From Pantoea piersonii (GTDB taxonomy: Bacteria > Pseudomonadota > Gammaproteobacteria > Enterobacterales > Enterobacteriaceae), in contig NZ_RARB01000005.1 of NCBI RefSeq assembly GCF_003612015.1, positions 124,001 to 188,000 of the forward strand: a stretch of DNA of 64,000 bases, given 5' to 3'. Shown here piece after piece: positions 47,603-56,561 of this stretch. Both the position numbers and the translations under genes were made by a program. Positions within the stretch are counted from its first letter, which is position 1. The number at the start of each line of letters is the position of its first letter. The notes below the pieces were generated by a model that saw only the letters and a list, made by a program, of their open reading frames with translations, was not told the origin of the DNA and searched no databases.

Positions 47603-48928
47603 CTATCCATTTGTTGGGCTTGCTGCGCTGGCAACTATTTTATTCTCCTTTCTCATTTTGGCTGGCGCCGTCTCAGGGGTGCGTAAAGCGCACCAGGTAG
47701 AAAGCACGCCCAGAAGCGAGAATATGATTGCCGGTCCGATCCAGCCCACCATGCTGTAGACGCCGGTAGCAATAAACGGCAGTAACCCCGCCACGACAGA
47801 GGCCACATTATAGCCCAGTGAAATACCTGACGAGCGTATATGGGCCGGGAACTGTTCGGAAAACCAGCTTGATTCCACGGCAAAAATCGGGTCATGGCTC
47901 AGCAAGAGTGATAGTGCGATCGCAGTAATTATCAGCACGACAGCACCAGTATTTATCAACATAAACATTGGGATACCAAAGGCTATAGTGAATAGCGCGC
48001 CAGTCAGAAATACCCGACGGCGGCCTATTTTATCACTTAGCGCGCCGTAAAAGAGATGACTGCCCAGACCCAGCGCAGAACCAATGAGCGTTCCCCACAA
48101 CACATGACGGGTATCGGTAATCTCTGCCAGAACGACATAAGAAAGCATGAAGCTCGTCGTAATGTAATAACCGCCGGTTTCAGCCAGCCGCAGCCCCACG
48201 ATATTCATAATGGTGCGCCAGTCACGACGGATGACTTCAAGTGCCGGTTGCTTAACGATGCGCTTCTCCGCTTTCGCTTTTTCAAATTCTGGTGATTCCG
48301 CTACGCTCATGCGAATGAAGATGCCGATAGCCACCATAATGAAGGAAATCAGGAACGGCACGCGCCATACCCAGTTACCCTCAAACAGAGCGCCAGAAAG
48401 AAGAAAAGCGCCGTTAGCCAGCAGCAGGCCAAGGGGAATACCAAGCTGCGGCACGGCACCATAAAAACCCCGTTTCCTCTCCGGTGCATGTTCAAACGCC
48501 ATCAGCACTGCACCTCCCCATTCAGCACCAAAACCGATGCCCTGTATCATGCGAAGCAGGATCAGCAAAATGGGGGCCAGTATGCCGGCCTGTTCATAAG
48601 TCGGCAGGGCGCCTATCAAAACGGTTGCCAGTCCCATGGCCAGCAATGACCAGAACAGCACAGCTTTACGGCCATAGCGATCGCCAAAATGACCAGCGAG
48701 ATAACCGCCCACTGGCCGCATCAGAAAGCCCACTGCGAGAGTCGCAAAGGCCGCCATGATACCGACAACAGGCTCCTCGGTATGGAAGAAGATTTTCCCA
48801 AACCATGCCGCGGCTGCCGTACCGTAAATAAAGAAATCGTAGCTTTCAACCGCCGAGCCTGTCATGGAGGCGATGGACACTTTCACCGGGTTATTTTTAT
48901 GATTAGCAGGTACAGAGTGAGTTTTCAT
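47603..48928 (-). CDS. MFS permease of the metabolite:H+ symporter (MHS) family
   Basis: 441 residues from the ATG at 48928; a longer frame upstream has no ribosome site. Family motifs: GSAVESYDFFIYGTAAA, GHFGDRYGRKAVLFWSLL, RMIQGIGFGAEWGGAVLMAF, and GALSDKIGRRRVFLTG. Relatives carry shikimate, alpha-ketoglutarate, citrate, proline or benzoate derivatives. It is the last gene of the transketolase operon, so it should import that pathway's carboxylate or sugar-acid substrate. Confidence 0.92.
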   Translation of the reverse strand: MKTHSVPANHKNNPVKVSIASMTGSAVESYDFFIYGTAAAAWFGKIFFHTEEPVVGIMAAFATLAVGFLMRPVGGYLAGHFGDRYGRKAVLFWSLLAMGLATVLIGALPTYEQAGILAPILLILLRMIQGIGFGAEWGGAVLMAFEHAPERKRGFYGAVPQLGIPLGLLLANGAFLLSGALFEGNWVWRVPFLISFIMVAIGIFIRMSVAESPEFEKAKAEKRIVKQPALEVIRRDWRTIMNIVGLRLAETGGYYITTSFMLSYVVLAEITDTRHVLWGTLIGSALGLGSHLFYGALSDKIGRRRVFLTGALFTIAFGIPMFMLINTGAVVLIITAIALSLLLSHDPIFAVESSWFSEQFPAHIRSSGISLGYNVASVVAGLLPFIATGVYSMVGWIGPAIIFSLLGVLSTWCALRTPETAPAKMRKENKIVASAASPTNG

Positions 48929-48974
48929 TATTGACCCCGTTTCGATAGTTTCGCCGGTAGAACCGGGTAAACAC

Positions 48975-49826
48975 TTATGGCCGGTACCAGGTTTCAATTA
49001 CCCGGCTGTCGTCACGTTGCCCCAGGCCAGCCTGTGCTGCAGCCAGATAGCGGGCATGAGCCACTTTTAAAAGTGGAACGTCTGCGTGGCATGCCGTAGC
49101 TGCGTCTGCCACCAGACCGCTGTCTTTGACAAAGATATTAATGGCGCTGGAAACCTCCACATCTGTGCTCTGTAACATGCGTGGGCCACGGTCCGACAAC
49201 ATCCAGGAGCCCGCCGCGCCACCCTCAACAAGCGGCAAAACCTGTGCAGGATCTAATCCCAGCGACTGAGCAAGGTTCAGTGCTTCGGCTGCGGCCACAA
49301 TGTGTACGGCGCAGAGATGCTGGTTAATCACCTTAATTCCCTGGCCGTCGCCCGGCCGGTTTCCCACCACTTTCATCGTGCCCATGGCGGTCAGAACCGG
49401 GGCGACATGGTTGAGGGAATCCTCTTCACCCGCCGCAAAAATCACCAGCTCCCCGGTGCTGGCCCGCGCGGTCCCGCCGGTAACAGGCGCATCAACCACG
49501 CTGGCGCCTGCACGCTGCAGCTGTTCTGCAGCAGTAGTGATTGCGTCGGGGCCGACCGTCGACATGATTACCCAGCACTGACCGGTTACTTTCGGCAGTG
49601 ACTCCTCAACCAGCGCCGCAAGCTGCTGAGGCGTGGCAACCATGACCACGACAACATCAGCTTTGTCTGTCAGGGCGTATCGTTCTACGGCATCAATACC
49701 CTGCGTTCGCGCGCGCTGCCGGGACGCTTCGGCGACATCCACACCCTGCACCTCATGCCCGGCTGCCTTGATCTGTAATGCCATTGGCAGGCCGATAGCG
49801 CCTACGCCGACGAATACCACTTTCAT
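48975..49826 (-). CDS. HIBADH-family NAD(P)-dependent dehydrogenase
   Basis: 283 residues from the ATG behind AAGGAGAGCAAA. Rossmann motif FVGVGAIGLPMALQI; substrate-loop DAPVTGGTARASTGEL; catalytic Lys in INIFVKDSGLV; GGAAGSWMLSDRGPRML near residue 210. The last motif and the DDSRVIETW end resemble L-threonate dehydrogenase and related 3-hydroxy acid enzymes. Expected reaction: oxidation of a hydroxy acid, or reduction of a semialdehyde. It lies ten bases after the transketolase C-subunit gene. Confidence 0.88.
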   Translation of the reverse strand: MKVVFVGVGAIGLPMALQIKAAGHEVQGVDVAEASRQRARTQGIDAVERYALTDKADVVVVMVATPQQLAALVEESLPKVTGQCWVIMSTVGPDAITTAAEQLQRAGASVVDAPVTGGTARASTGELVIFAAGEEDSLNHVAPVLTAMGTMKVVGNRPGDGQGIKVINQHLCAVHIVAAAEALNLAQSLGLDPAQVLPLVEGGAAGSWMLSDRGPRMLQSTDVEVSSAINIFVKDSGLVADAATACHADVPLLKVAHARYLAAAQAGLGQRDDSRVIETWYRP

Positions 49827-49836
49827 TTTGCTCTCC

Positions 49837-50838
49837 TTATACAAGCCAGCCTTTAACCGCGCCGATCAGGGATGAAGTGGAGATGCCATAGCGATCGTGC
49901 AGCGTAGGCAGCGCTCCTGCGGCCAGGAATGCGTCCGGCAGCCCGATATGACGGAACGCGGGCATGATCTGCGCGCGCATTAATGCCGTCGCTACCGCTT
50001 CGCCAAGCCCGCCGACTACGCTGTGGTTTTCAATAACCACCACCAGACGTCCGCTGTGGCGGCACTGCTCGATAATCGTGGCCGTATCGAGAGGCTTGAT
50101 GGTCGGCACATGCAGCACGGCGACATCAACCTTGTCATGCGCCAGCGCTTTTGCGGTTTCCAGCGCCCGCATCGTCATGATGCCGCTGGAGATGAGCAAT
50201 ACGTCACGCCCGTCCTGCAGCAGTTTGGCTTTACCCAGTTCAAACTGATAATCGTACTCATCAAGTACCAGTGGAACCTTCCCGCGCAGCAGACGCATAT
50301 ATACCGGGCCGTTGTGATCGGCCGCAGCGGCGACAGCCTGTTCGGTATCCAGGGCATCGCAGGGATCAATGATTGTCAGGTTAGGGATGCCGCGCATTAA
50401 GGCGATATCTTCGGTTGCCTGATGGCTGGGGCCATAACCGGTGGTAAGACCCGGCAGCGCAGCGCAAATTTTCACGTTGAGGTTCTCTTCCGCGATCACC
50501 TGATGAATGAAGTCGTAAGCACGGCGGGTGGCGAATACGGCATATGTGGTAGCGAACGGAATCATTCCCTCTTTCGCCATGCCGCCGGCTGCGCCCATCA
50601 GCAGCTGTTCCGCCATCCCCATCTGGAAATGGCGCTCAGGAAAGGCCTGGGCAAAGATGTGCAGGTCAGTATATTTGGAGAGATCGGCAGTAAGGCCAAC
50701 AATATTTGGCCGGGTCTGCGCCGCTTTGACGAGCGCATGACCGAAAGGTGCCGACACGGTTTTCTGACCCTCTGCCGCAATAGAAGCAATCATGGCCGAG
50801 GTGGTTAAACGGGGTTTCTTTTCAACGACGCTGCTCAT
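49837..50838 (-). CDS. Transketolase C-terminal subunit (pyrimidine-binding and C domains)
   Basis: 333 residues corresponding to the second half of transketolase. It has LTADLSKYTDLHIF, FQMGMAEQLLMGAAGGMAKE with the Glu that activates thiamine diphosphate, and SHQATEDIALMRGIPNL, then a C-terminal domain containing IENHSVVGGLGEAVA. It needs the N-terminal partner encoded just upstream; the two overlap by ATGA. Split transketolases usually act on unusual C4-C6 keto-sugars rather than in the pentose phosphate pathway. Confidence 0.92.
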   Translation of the reverse strand: MSSVVEKKPRLTTSAMIASIAAEGQKTVSAPFGHALVKAAQTRPNIVGLTADLSKYTDLHIFAQAFPERHFQMGMAEQLLMGAAGGMAKEGMIPFATTYAVFATRRAYDFIHQVIAEENLNVKICAALPGLTTGYGPSHQATEDIALMRGIPNLTIIDPCDALDTEQAVAAAADHNGPVYMRLLRGKVPLVLDEYDYQFELGKAKLLQDGRDVLLISSGIMTMRALETAKALAHDKVDVAVLHVPTIKPLDTATIIEQCRHSGRLVVVIENHSVVGGLGEAVATALMRAQIMPAFRHIGLPDAFLAAGALPTLHDRYGISTSSLIGAVKGWLV

Positions 50839-51704
50839 GCGCGTTCCTCCTCTGCCTTATCGAGAATGGCTATGGCTTTTTGCCACTCATCAGCATCAAC
50901 ACGAATAAAATGGTTTTTCTCACGCGTTTCCAGAAATGGAACGCCTTTACCCATCAGCGTATCCAGTAGAATGACGCGCGGTTTGGGCTCTTTTAGCTGA
51001 CGCGCGCGGTCAAATGCCGCTTTGACCGCGGCAATGTCGTTGCCGTCAACGCGCTGCACATCCCAGCCAAAGGCCAGCCACTTGTCGGTCAGAGGCTCGA
51101 AACCCATTATTTTTTGTGAGGGACCGTCGGCCTGCTGCTGATTAATATCCACCAGCGCGATCAGGTTATCGAGCTGATGGTGAGCGGCCGACATTGCGGC
51201 TTCCCATGTCGCACCTTCATCGAGTTCACCGTCAGACATTGAGTTGTAGACAAAGGCTGAATTGCCTTTATGGCGTAGCGCCAGCGCCATGCCTACGGCA
51301 ATGGAAAGCCCCTGGCCCAGAGAGCCACCGGACATCTCCATACCGGGTGTATAGGTTGCCATTCCTGACATCGGCAGACGGCTGTCATCCGAGCCGTAGG
51401 TTTCCAGCTCTTCTTCAGGGATCACACCGGCTTCAATCAGCGCAGCGTAAAGTGCAATCGCATAGTGACCATGGGAGAGCAAAAAGCGGTCTCGACCTTC
51501 CCATTCTGGATTGTCAGGATCAAAGCGCATGGCGTGACACCAGGCCACCGCCAGCATGTCGGCAAGACCCAACGCCTGGCCAATGTAGCCCTGACCCTGC
51601 ACTTCACCCATTCTTAGGGCGAAGCGGCGTATATGCCAGGCATGCTGTGTAAGTCTGTTAAGTGATTCAGCCGATACGATGCCAGGATCTGCAATCGTGC
51701 TCAT
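50835..51704 (-). CDS. Transketolase N-terminal subunit (thiamine-diphosphate-binding domain)
   Basis: 289 residues. Substrate/ThDP histidines appear in GYIGQALGLADML and LLSHGHYAIALYAAL. The ThDP pyrophosphate motif runs SDGELDEGATWEAAMSAAHHQ to LVDINQQQADGPSQ (GDG...NQN type, here SDG...DINQQ). First gene of the leftward operon, divergent from a LysR gene. With its C-subunit partner it would move a two-carbon ketol unit between sugars. Confidence 0.92.
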   Translation of the reverse strand: MSTIADPGIVSAESLNRLTQHAWHIRRFALRMGEVQGQGYIGQALGLADMLAVAWCHAMRFDPDNPEWEGRDRFLLSHGHYAIALYAALIEAGVIPEEELETYGSDDSRLPMSGMATYTPGMEMSGGSLGQGLSIAVGMALALRHKGNSAFVYNSMSDGELDEGATWEAAMSAAHHQLDNLIALVDINQQQADGPSQKIMGFEPLTDKWLAFGWDVQRVDGNDIAAVKAAFDRARQLKEPKPRVILLDTLMGKGVPFLETREKNHFIRVDADEWQKAIAILDKAEEERA

Positions 51705-51787
51705 TTGCTGCTCCTTTTAAAGGTGAATATAAAAAGCGAGGACGCATCGACAGATGACATCTGGACAGCGTGCTAACTTATTCACGT

Positions 51788-51804
51788 ATGAAGTCATCTT
51801 TCAT
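51788..51804. promoter_or_regulatory. Candidate LysR box between the transketolase operon and its LysR gene
   Basis: ATGAA-N7-TTCAT, a perfect inverted repeat of five pairs that satisfies the T-N11-A rule, in the 234-base divergent gap. Confidence 0.45.
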
Positions 51805-51938
51805 CAGTGTTAACGGCTCGCTCTAAAGAGATGACTCATTGTGATCCCCCGCCTGTCGCGGTATGCGATGAGGTTATGCTGTTCGGGTGAGGGCTGACAA
51901 AAGCAATAAATACAACAACAGGTGAAAAGGATTCATGA

Positions 51939-52832
51939 ATGACACTCTTGCGAAAAGCGCCTCTTAACCTGTTACGGGCTTTTGAAGCGGCAGGCCGTAC
52001 AGGCGCTTTTGCACTGGCTGCCGCTGAGCTGGAACTGTCGCCCAGTGCGATTAGTCATGCCATTCGCAAACTGGAAAGTTTGCTTGAAGTCCGGCTTTTT
52101 CAGCGCAGCACGCGGGAAATCACGCTGACGAAAGAAGGGGCGATACTGCTTGAGCACATACAGCGCGGGTTTAACGAAATGCAGCAGGGGCTTTCATTAG
52201 TGTCGGCCGATGAATCCAGACCGCTGCGCCTTCATACCGCACCGAGTTTTGCTCATCAATGGCTGTTACCACGTCTCGGCAGTTTCATCCGCGAGAACCC
52301 TCATATCGATCTGCGACTTTCAGCCAGCACGGAATACGCGCGTTTTGAACAGGATGACTTTGACCTGGATATCGTCTACGGCGAGCCTCGCCCGTCACCT
52401 TATGAGAAAATCCCCCTTGCGGTTGAAGAACTGACGCCGTTATGTTCCCCGCTGCTGGCTGAAAGGCTGCGAAAACCGGAGGATCTCTACGCGCTCACCT
52501 TGATTCAGTGCGATGTGCAGTTGTACCAGTGGAAAGGGTGGTTTCAGGCGAATGACATGACGCCGCCTCGCCATTACGGGCTTCGCTTTGACCGTAGCTT
52601 TATGGCCATTGCCGCTGCGGTTGACGGGTTAGGGGTTGTTCTGGAGTCAAAATTGCTGGCAGAACGCGAAATAGCAAGCGGCAGGCTGGTGTGCCCGCTG
52701 GTGAGCAGCACAAGTGAAATTCATTACATTGGTCACTACCTGGTTTTTCCGCGTTATCAGCACATGCATTTTGCGCTGGAGGTGTTCAAAACATGGCTGC
52801 TCAGTGAACTTAATCTGGCTCAACTCCGATGA
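51939..52832 (+). CDS. LysR-family regulator (GcvA-like)
   Basis: 297 residues. N-terminal HTH LNLLRAFEAAGRTGAFALAA, LSPSAISHAIRKLESLLEV, LFQRSTREITLTKEG; effector domain beyond residue 90 including LRLSASTEYARFEQDDFDLD, typical of GcvA-type proteins. Its divergent position makes it the likely activator of the split-transketolase operon. Confidence 0.9.
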   Translation: MTLLRKAPLNLLRAFEAAGRTGAFALAAAELELSPSAISHAIRKLESLLEVRLFQRSTREITLTKEGAILLEHIQRGFNEMQQGLSLVSADESRPLRLHTAPSFAHQWLLPRLGSFIRENPHIDLRLSASTEYARFEQDDFDLDIVYGEPRPSPYEKIPLAVEELTPLCSPLLAERLRKPEDLYALTLIQCDVQLYQWKGWFQANDMTPPRHYGLRFDRSFMAIAAAVDGLGVVLESKLLAEREIASGRLVCPLVSSTSEIHYIGHYLVFPRYQHMHFALEVFKTWLLSELNLAQLR

Positions 52833-52994
52833 TCATGCTCACATTTTCAGTTGACCTGATAAGGGGGAATTACGTGGATAAGAAGCGATTTTTGTGAGGA
52901 CTCTCACCTGTTATCGCTGAGGTTGCCGTTCCGGTGAAGGCTGGTTATAGCGCCTTCTGGAGTTGCAAGTGCTGCTTCTTAACCGGAAGGTTAA

Positions 52995-53023
52995 AGCAGG
53001 CTCCAGAAGAAAAGGAGCCTGCT
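52995..53023 (-). terminator. Stem-loop terminator after nanE
   Basis: AGCAGGCTCC and GGAGCCTGCT form a perfect ten-pair stem with a nine-base loop, eight bases past the nanE stop. Only TTAA follows, so strength is uncertain. Confidence 0.6.
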
Positions 53024-53030
53024 GGTGGCA

Positions 53031-53729
53031 TCACGTTGGCGAGGACATCGCTTTAACGAAGCGGCGCGTAATCTGTTGCGGACGTGTTATTGCTCCGCCA
53101 ACCACAACCGCATGCGCGCCCAGCTTCAGACAATCCGCCGCCATCTCTGGCGTCGCAACATTACCCTCTGCGATGACAGGAACCTTAACGGCCTCGATAA
53201 CCTCCTGAAGAAATGCATAGCCCTTGTCCGCCAGGCTCTGTCCCTCTGTCTCCCGGGTATAACCATGCAGCGTAGTGCCTATACAATCAAAGCCCAGCGA
53301 TGCCGCATGGCGGGCTTCTGCGACAGTCGCGATATCGGCCATCAATAACAAATCTGGATAACGTTCGCGTATGGCAGCGACCAGTTCGGATAACTGCAGC
53401 TCACCCGGACGCCGACGCATGGTTGCATCCATGGCGATCATCGGTGGGTTCGCCGCCATCAGCTCATCGACTTCTTGAAGAGTGGCGGTAATAAATACCT
53501 CACTTCCGCTGTAATCCCGCTTGAGGATAGCAATCACTGGCAAGTCAACCGCCACCTGAATTTGCTGAACGTCAGGCAGGCTGTTTGCTCTGATAGCCGC
53601 TGCGCCTCCCTCAGCTGCTGCCACGGCCATGCGCGACATAATCCAGGGACTGTGCAGCGGTTCATTTTCCAGCGCCTGGCAGGAAACGATCAGCTGACCC
53701 TTAATTTTAACCAACATGTCTGCTTTCAT
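53031..53729 (-). CDS. nanE: N-acetylmannosamine-6-phosphate 2-epimerase
   Basis: 232 residues, the normal NanE length. Motifs include GQLIVSCQALENEPLHSPWI, ANSLPDVQQI, IAMDATMRRRPG, GCIGTT-like FDCIGTTLHGYT, VIAEGNVATPEMA and VVGGAITRPQQIT. It converts ManNAc-6-P to GlcNAc-6-P. It is the second gene after the PTS permease and overlaps it by four bases; nanA, nanK and nanT are absent, so the source of ManNAc-6-P is the PTS, not sialic acid. Confidence 0.95.
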   Translation of the reverse strand: MKADMLVKIKGQLIVSCQALENEPLHSPWIMSRMAVAAAEGGAAAIRANSLPDVQQIQVAVDLPVIAILKRDYSGSEVFITATLQEVDELMAANPPMIAMDATMRRRPGELQLSELVAAIRERYPDLLLMADIATVAEARHAASLGFDCIGTTLHGYTRETEGQSLADKGYAFLQEVIEAVKVPVIAEGNVATPEMAADCLKLGAHAVVVGGAITRPQQITRRFVKAMSSPT

Positions 53730-55288
53730 AGCGCAAGTAACTCCTCAACTTCATTTTTAATAATGGTGACGTGAGGACCATAAATTACCTGCACGCCATT
53801 TCCGTGCTGAACGACAGCGCGTGCACCTGTCTCTTTCAGAGCAACTTCATTCATTTTCGTGACGTCAACCAGCGTGATGCGCAGACGGGTGGCGCAACAA
53901 TCCAGCTCCGCGATATTCTCTTTGCCCCCCAATGCCGTGATGACCTTTTGAGGACGTTCTCCTGTCTGCATCTGCGCGCTTTCTGTTTCTGCTGTCGCAT
54001 CTTCGCGCCCCGGCGTTTTGAAATTGAATCGCGTAATCACAATACGGAAAGTGAAGTAGTAAAGGAGAAACCAGGGAACGCCGACCAACGGCACGTACAG
54101 CCAATGCGTTTTGTCCTCGCCCTGCAGTACGCCGAACAGAATGAAATCGATCAGGCCGCCAGAAAATGTCTGACCAATCGTGATATGGAGGATATGCGCG
54201 ATCATGAACGCCAGACCGTCAAACACAGCATGGATCACATACAAAACCGGCGCGATAAACAGGAAAGAAAACTCAATAGGCTCAGTGATACCTGTCAGGA
54301 ACGACGTCAGTGCAGCTGACAGCAGCAGCCCGGCCACCCGCTTGCGGTTATCCGGTCTGGCGGTGTGGTACATGGCAAGGCAGGCGCCGATCAGGCCGAA
54401 CATCATGGTGATAAAACGCCCGGACATAAAGCGCGAAGTGCCGATATAGAATTCATGCGTAGCAGGATCGGCAAGCTGTGCAAAGAAGATGCGTTGCGTG
54501 CCTTCAATTAATTGACCGTTAACCATTTCGCTGCCGCCGAGCGCGGTAGTCCAGAATGGCAGATAGAAAATATGATGCAGGCCAAACGGGCCAAGCATAC
54601 GCAGTACAAAGCCGTAGATGAAGGTGCCGAGGTAGCCGGTAGCATCGACCAGATTCCCCAGTCCGAAAATCAGCTTTTGAAAATGCGGCCAGACCACCGT
54701 CATTGCTGCGCCAACCAGAATTGCGACCAGTGAACTGATGATAGGCACGAATCGCGATCCGCCAAAGAAACCCAGGAACTGTGGCAGCTCAATCTTGTTA
54801 TAACGGTTATGCAGCCACGACGTGATTAGGCCAATAACCACACCACCGAACACGCCCGTTTCCAGTGTCTGAATACCGAGCGCCATACCCTGGCCCACAG
54901 CGCCGATATTTGTCGTCGCCAGCACACCTGTCAGCGAGAGCAGGGCATTAATGGTGGCGTTCATTACCAGGTAGGCCAGCAGCGAAGCCAGACCCGCTGT
55001 GCCTTTATCGCTTTTCGCCAGACCGACACCAACACCAACAGCAAACAGGACCGCGAGATTAGCAAAGACCACCGAGCCCGCGCTCGCCATGATGGTAAAG
55101 ATCCCCTGCAACCAGGCCACGTCCAGGAATGGATAAGCCTTAATTGTATTGGGATTAGAGAGTGCGCCACCCATGCCGAGCAGTAATCCTGCGGCGGGTA
55201 ACACCGCGATCGGCAGCATAAACGATTTTCCAAAGCGCTGCGCTTTTTCAAACCAGCCGCCTGATAAAGCACCACTGAAGATCGACAT
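53726..55288 (-). CDS. PTS EIIBC permease of the glucose/N-acetylglucosamine family, probably for N-acetylmannosamine
   Basis: 520 residues. EIIC spans residues 1-420 with FGKSFMLPIAVLPAAGLLLG, FGPFGLHHIFYLPFW-like segment and the substrate motif FLTGITEPIEFSFLF. After a linker, the EIIB domain carries the phosphorylated Cys in AELDCCATRLRITL. There is no EIIA domain, so Crr (EIIA-Glc) or another EIIA must supply phosphate. Coupling to nanE indicates that the imported sugar is phosphorylated to ManNAc-6-P; this substrate is inferred. Confidence 0.9.
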   Translation of the reverse strand: MSIFSGALSGGWFEKAQRFGKSFMLPIAVLPAAGLLLGMGGALSNPNTIKAYPFLDVAWLQGIFTIMASAGSVVFANLAVLFAVGVGVGLAKSDKGTAGLASLLAYLVMNATINALLSLTGVLATTNIGAVGQGMALGIQTLETGVFGGVVIGLITSWLHNRYNKIELPQFLGFFGGSRFVPIISSLVAILVGAAMTVVWPHFQKLIFGLGNLVDATGYLGTFIYGFVLRMLGPFGLHHIFYLPFWTTALGGSEMVNGQLIEGTQRIFFAQLADPATHEFYIGTSRFMSGRFITMMFGLIGACLAMYHTARPDNRKRVAGLLLSAALTSFLTGITEPIEFSFLFIAPVLYVIHAVFDGLAFMIAHILHITIGQTFSGGLIDFILFGVLQGEDKTHWLYVPLVGVPWFLLYYFTFRIVITRFNFKTPGREDATAETESAQMQTGERPQKVITALGGKENIAELDCCATRLRITLVDVTKMNEVALKETGARAVVQHGNGVQVIYGPHVTIIKNEVEELLAL

Positions 55289-55313
55289 AAATTTCCCCGA
55301 TGTATTGTTGTGA

Positions 55314-55361
55314 TGAAAATTATTATCATAAATACATTTATTAGGTGAAAATTATCATCAT
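55314..55361. promoter_or_regulatory. Paired direct repeats, probable RpiR-family operator
   Basis: TGAAAATTATTATCAT (55314-55329) and TGAAAATTATCATCAT (55346-55361) agree at 15 of 16 positions. Their starts are 32 bases apart, three helical turns. They lie between the PTS operon and the divergent RpiR gene, which also has TATAAT at 55381-55386. Confidence 0.65.
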
Positions 55362-55459
55362 TATTGTGATAGCGATTACTTATAATGGAATCTTCTGGCT
55401 TAAACGAGGGGCTTTACGCACACTATGCGCAATGCATATCGGGTATAGGGACAGGTCCA

Positions 55460-56287
55460 ATGACGGAAAACGAGAATATCTTGCTGCACCTGCGACAAGG
55501 CCTGCCGGGCTTTAGCCCGACGCTGCAAAAGCTCGGGAATTTTATTCTCACTGAGCCGCAAAGGGTGCTGTATCTGACCATTACAGAGCTGGCTAAGGAG
55601 AGCGAAACCAGTGAGGCGAGCGTTACCCGTTTGTGTCGTCATCTGAGATGTAAAGGCTATACAGAATTCAAAATGGCGCTGGCGCTCGATATTCAGCAGA
55701 GCCATCCGGACACGCCTGATGGCGGCGACAACATTGATATTTTGGTAGAAGAATCGGTACAGGCGCTGAGAGACACCGGAAAGTTCATTAACCGCGAGGT
55801 GCTTCGTCAGGCAGGCCTCGCTTTGCATCAGGCTTCTTCGATTCAAATCTACGGCGTCGCGGCCAGCGCGATTACCGGGGATTACCTGCACTACAGACTG
55901 CTCCGGTTGGGTAAATCCGCGCTGCTGTTTAATGATATGCATCGGGCCGCAATGAATGCATCTACTGTGAAGGAAGGCGACCTGGTGATAGCCATCTCCA
56001 GCTCTGGCTCAACGAAGGATCTGATGTATGCGGTAAAACTTGCCAGCAAGCAAAAGGCTCGCGTACTGATGTTGAGTAATACGCTGAGTAGCCCGTTAGG
56101 GAAACTTGCCGATATGCTGCTGGTTGCTGCAAGGCCGGAAGGGCCGCTAAATGCCGGATCATTGAGCGCCAAAGTAGGGACCATGCTGCTGGTTGAGGTG
56201 CTTATACGGGAGCTTATGACGCACGACAGTCGGTATTCTACATTGAGCCAGCAGACCGCCAGCGCGACACTGCCGATGCTGATTTGA
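55460..56287 (+). CDS. RpiR/MurR-family regulator with SIS domain
   Basis: 275 residues from the ATG behind AGGGACAGGTCCA; an earlier ATG at 55385 lies inside the TATAAT box and is rejected. N-terminal HTH (ELAKESETSEASVTRLCRHL); SIS phosphosugar domain with IQIYGVAASAITGDYLHYRL and VIAISSSGSTKDLMYAVKLA. Such proteins sense phosphosugars; here ManNAc-6-P or GlcNAc-6-P is the natural guess. Divergent from the nanE/PTS operon. Confidence 0.92.
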   Translation: MTENENILLHLRQGLPGFSPTLQKLGNFILTEPQRVLYLTITELAKESETSEASVTRLCRHLRCKGYTEFKMALALDIQQSHPDTPDGGDNIDILVEESVQALRDTGKFINREVLRQAGLALHQASSIQIYGVAASAITGDYLHYRLLRLGKSALLFNDMHRAAMNASTVKEGDLVIAISSSGSTKDLMYAVKLASKQKARVLMLSNTLSSPLGKLADMLLVAARPEGPLNAGSLSAKVGTMLLVEVLIRELMTHDSRYSTLSQQTASATLPMLI

Positions 56288-56561
56288 TACAGAGAACCGA
56301 CCGGCATCCGCCATCCCACCGAATGAGACAGGCCGGGAGAATATGGTTAAAACACGATATTTCTCATCAAACAGAGCGCCTGTCTTCGCTGTGTGCCGCG
56401 GCTGCGTACGGGCAAAGTAAAAGGGGGTTTCGAAGGACATGAAAAGCAATTGCTACAGGGGTTAACCTTTTATGAGCAATGTGATTACTGGCTTTATAAT
56501 GGCCCTTCGATTCCTTCTCAAATAATCATTTCAAATTCACTGAGTCAGTCATGGCACTGGA

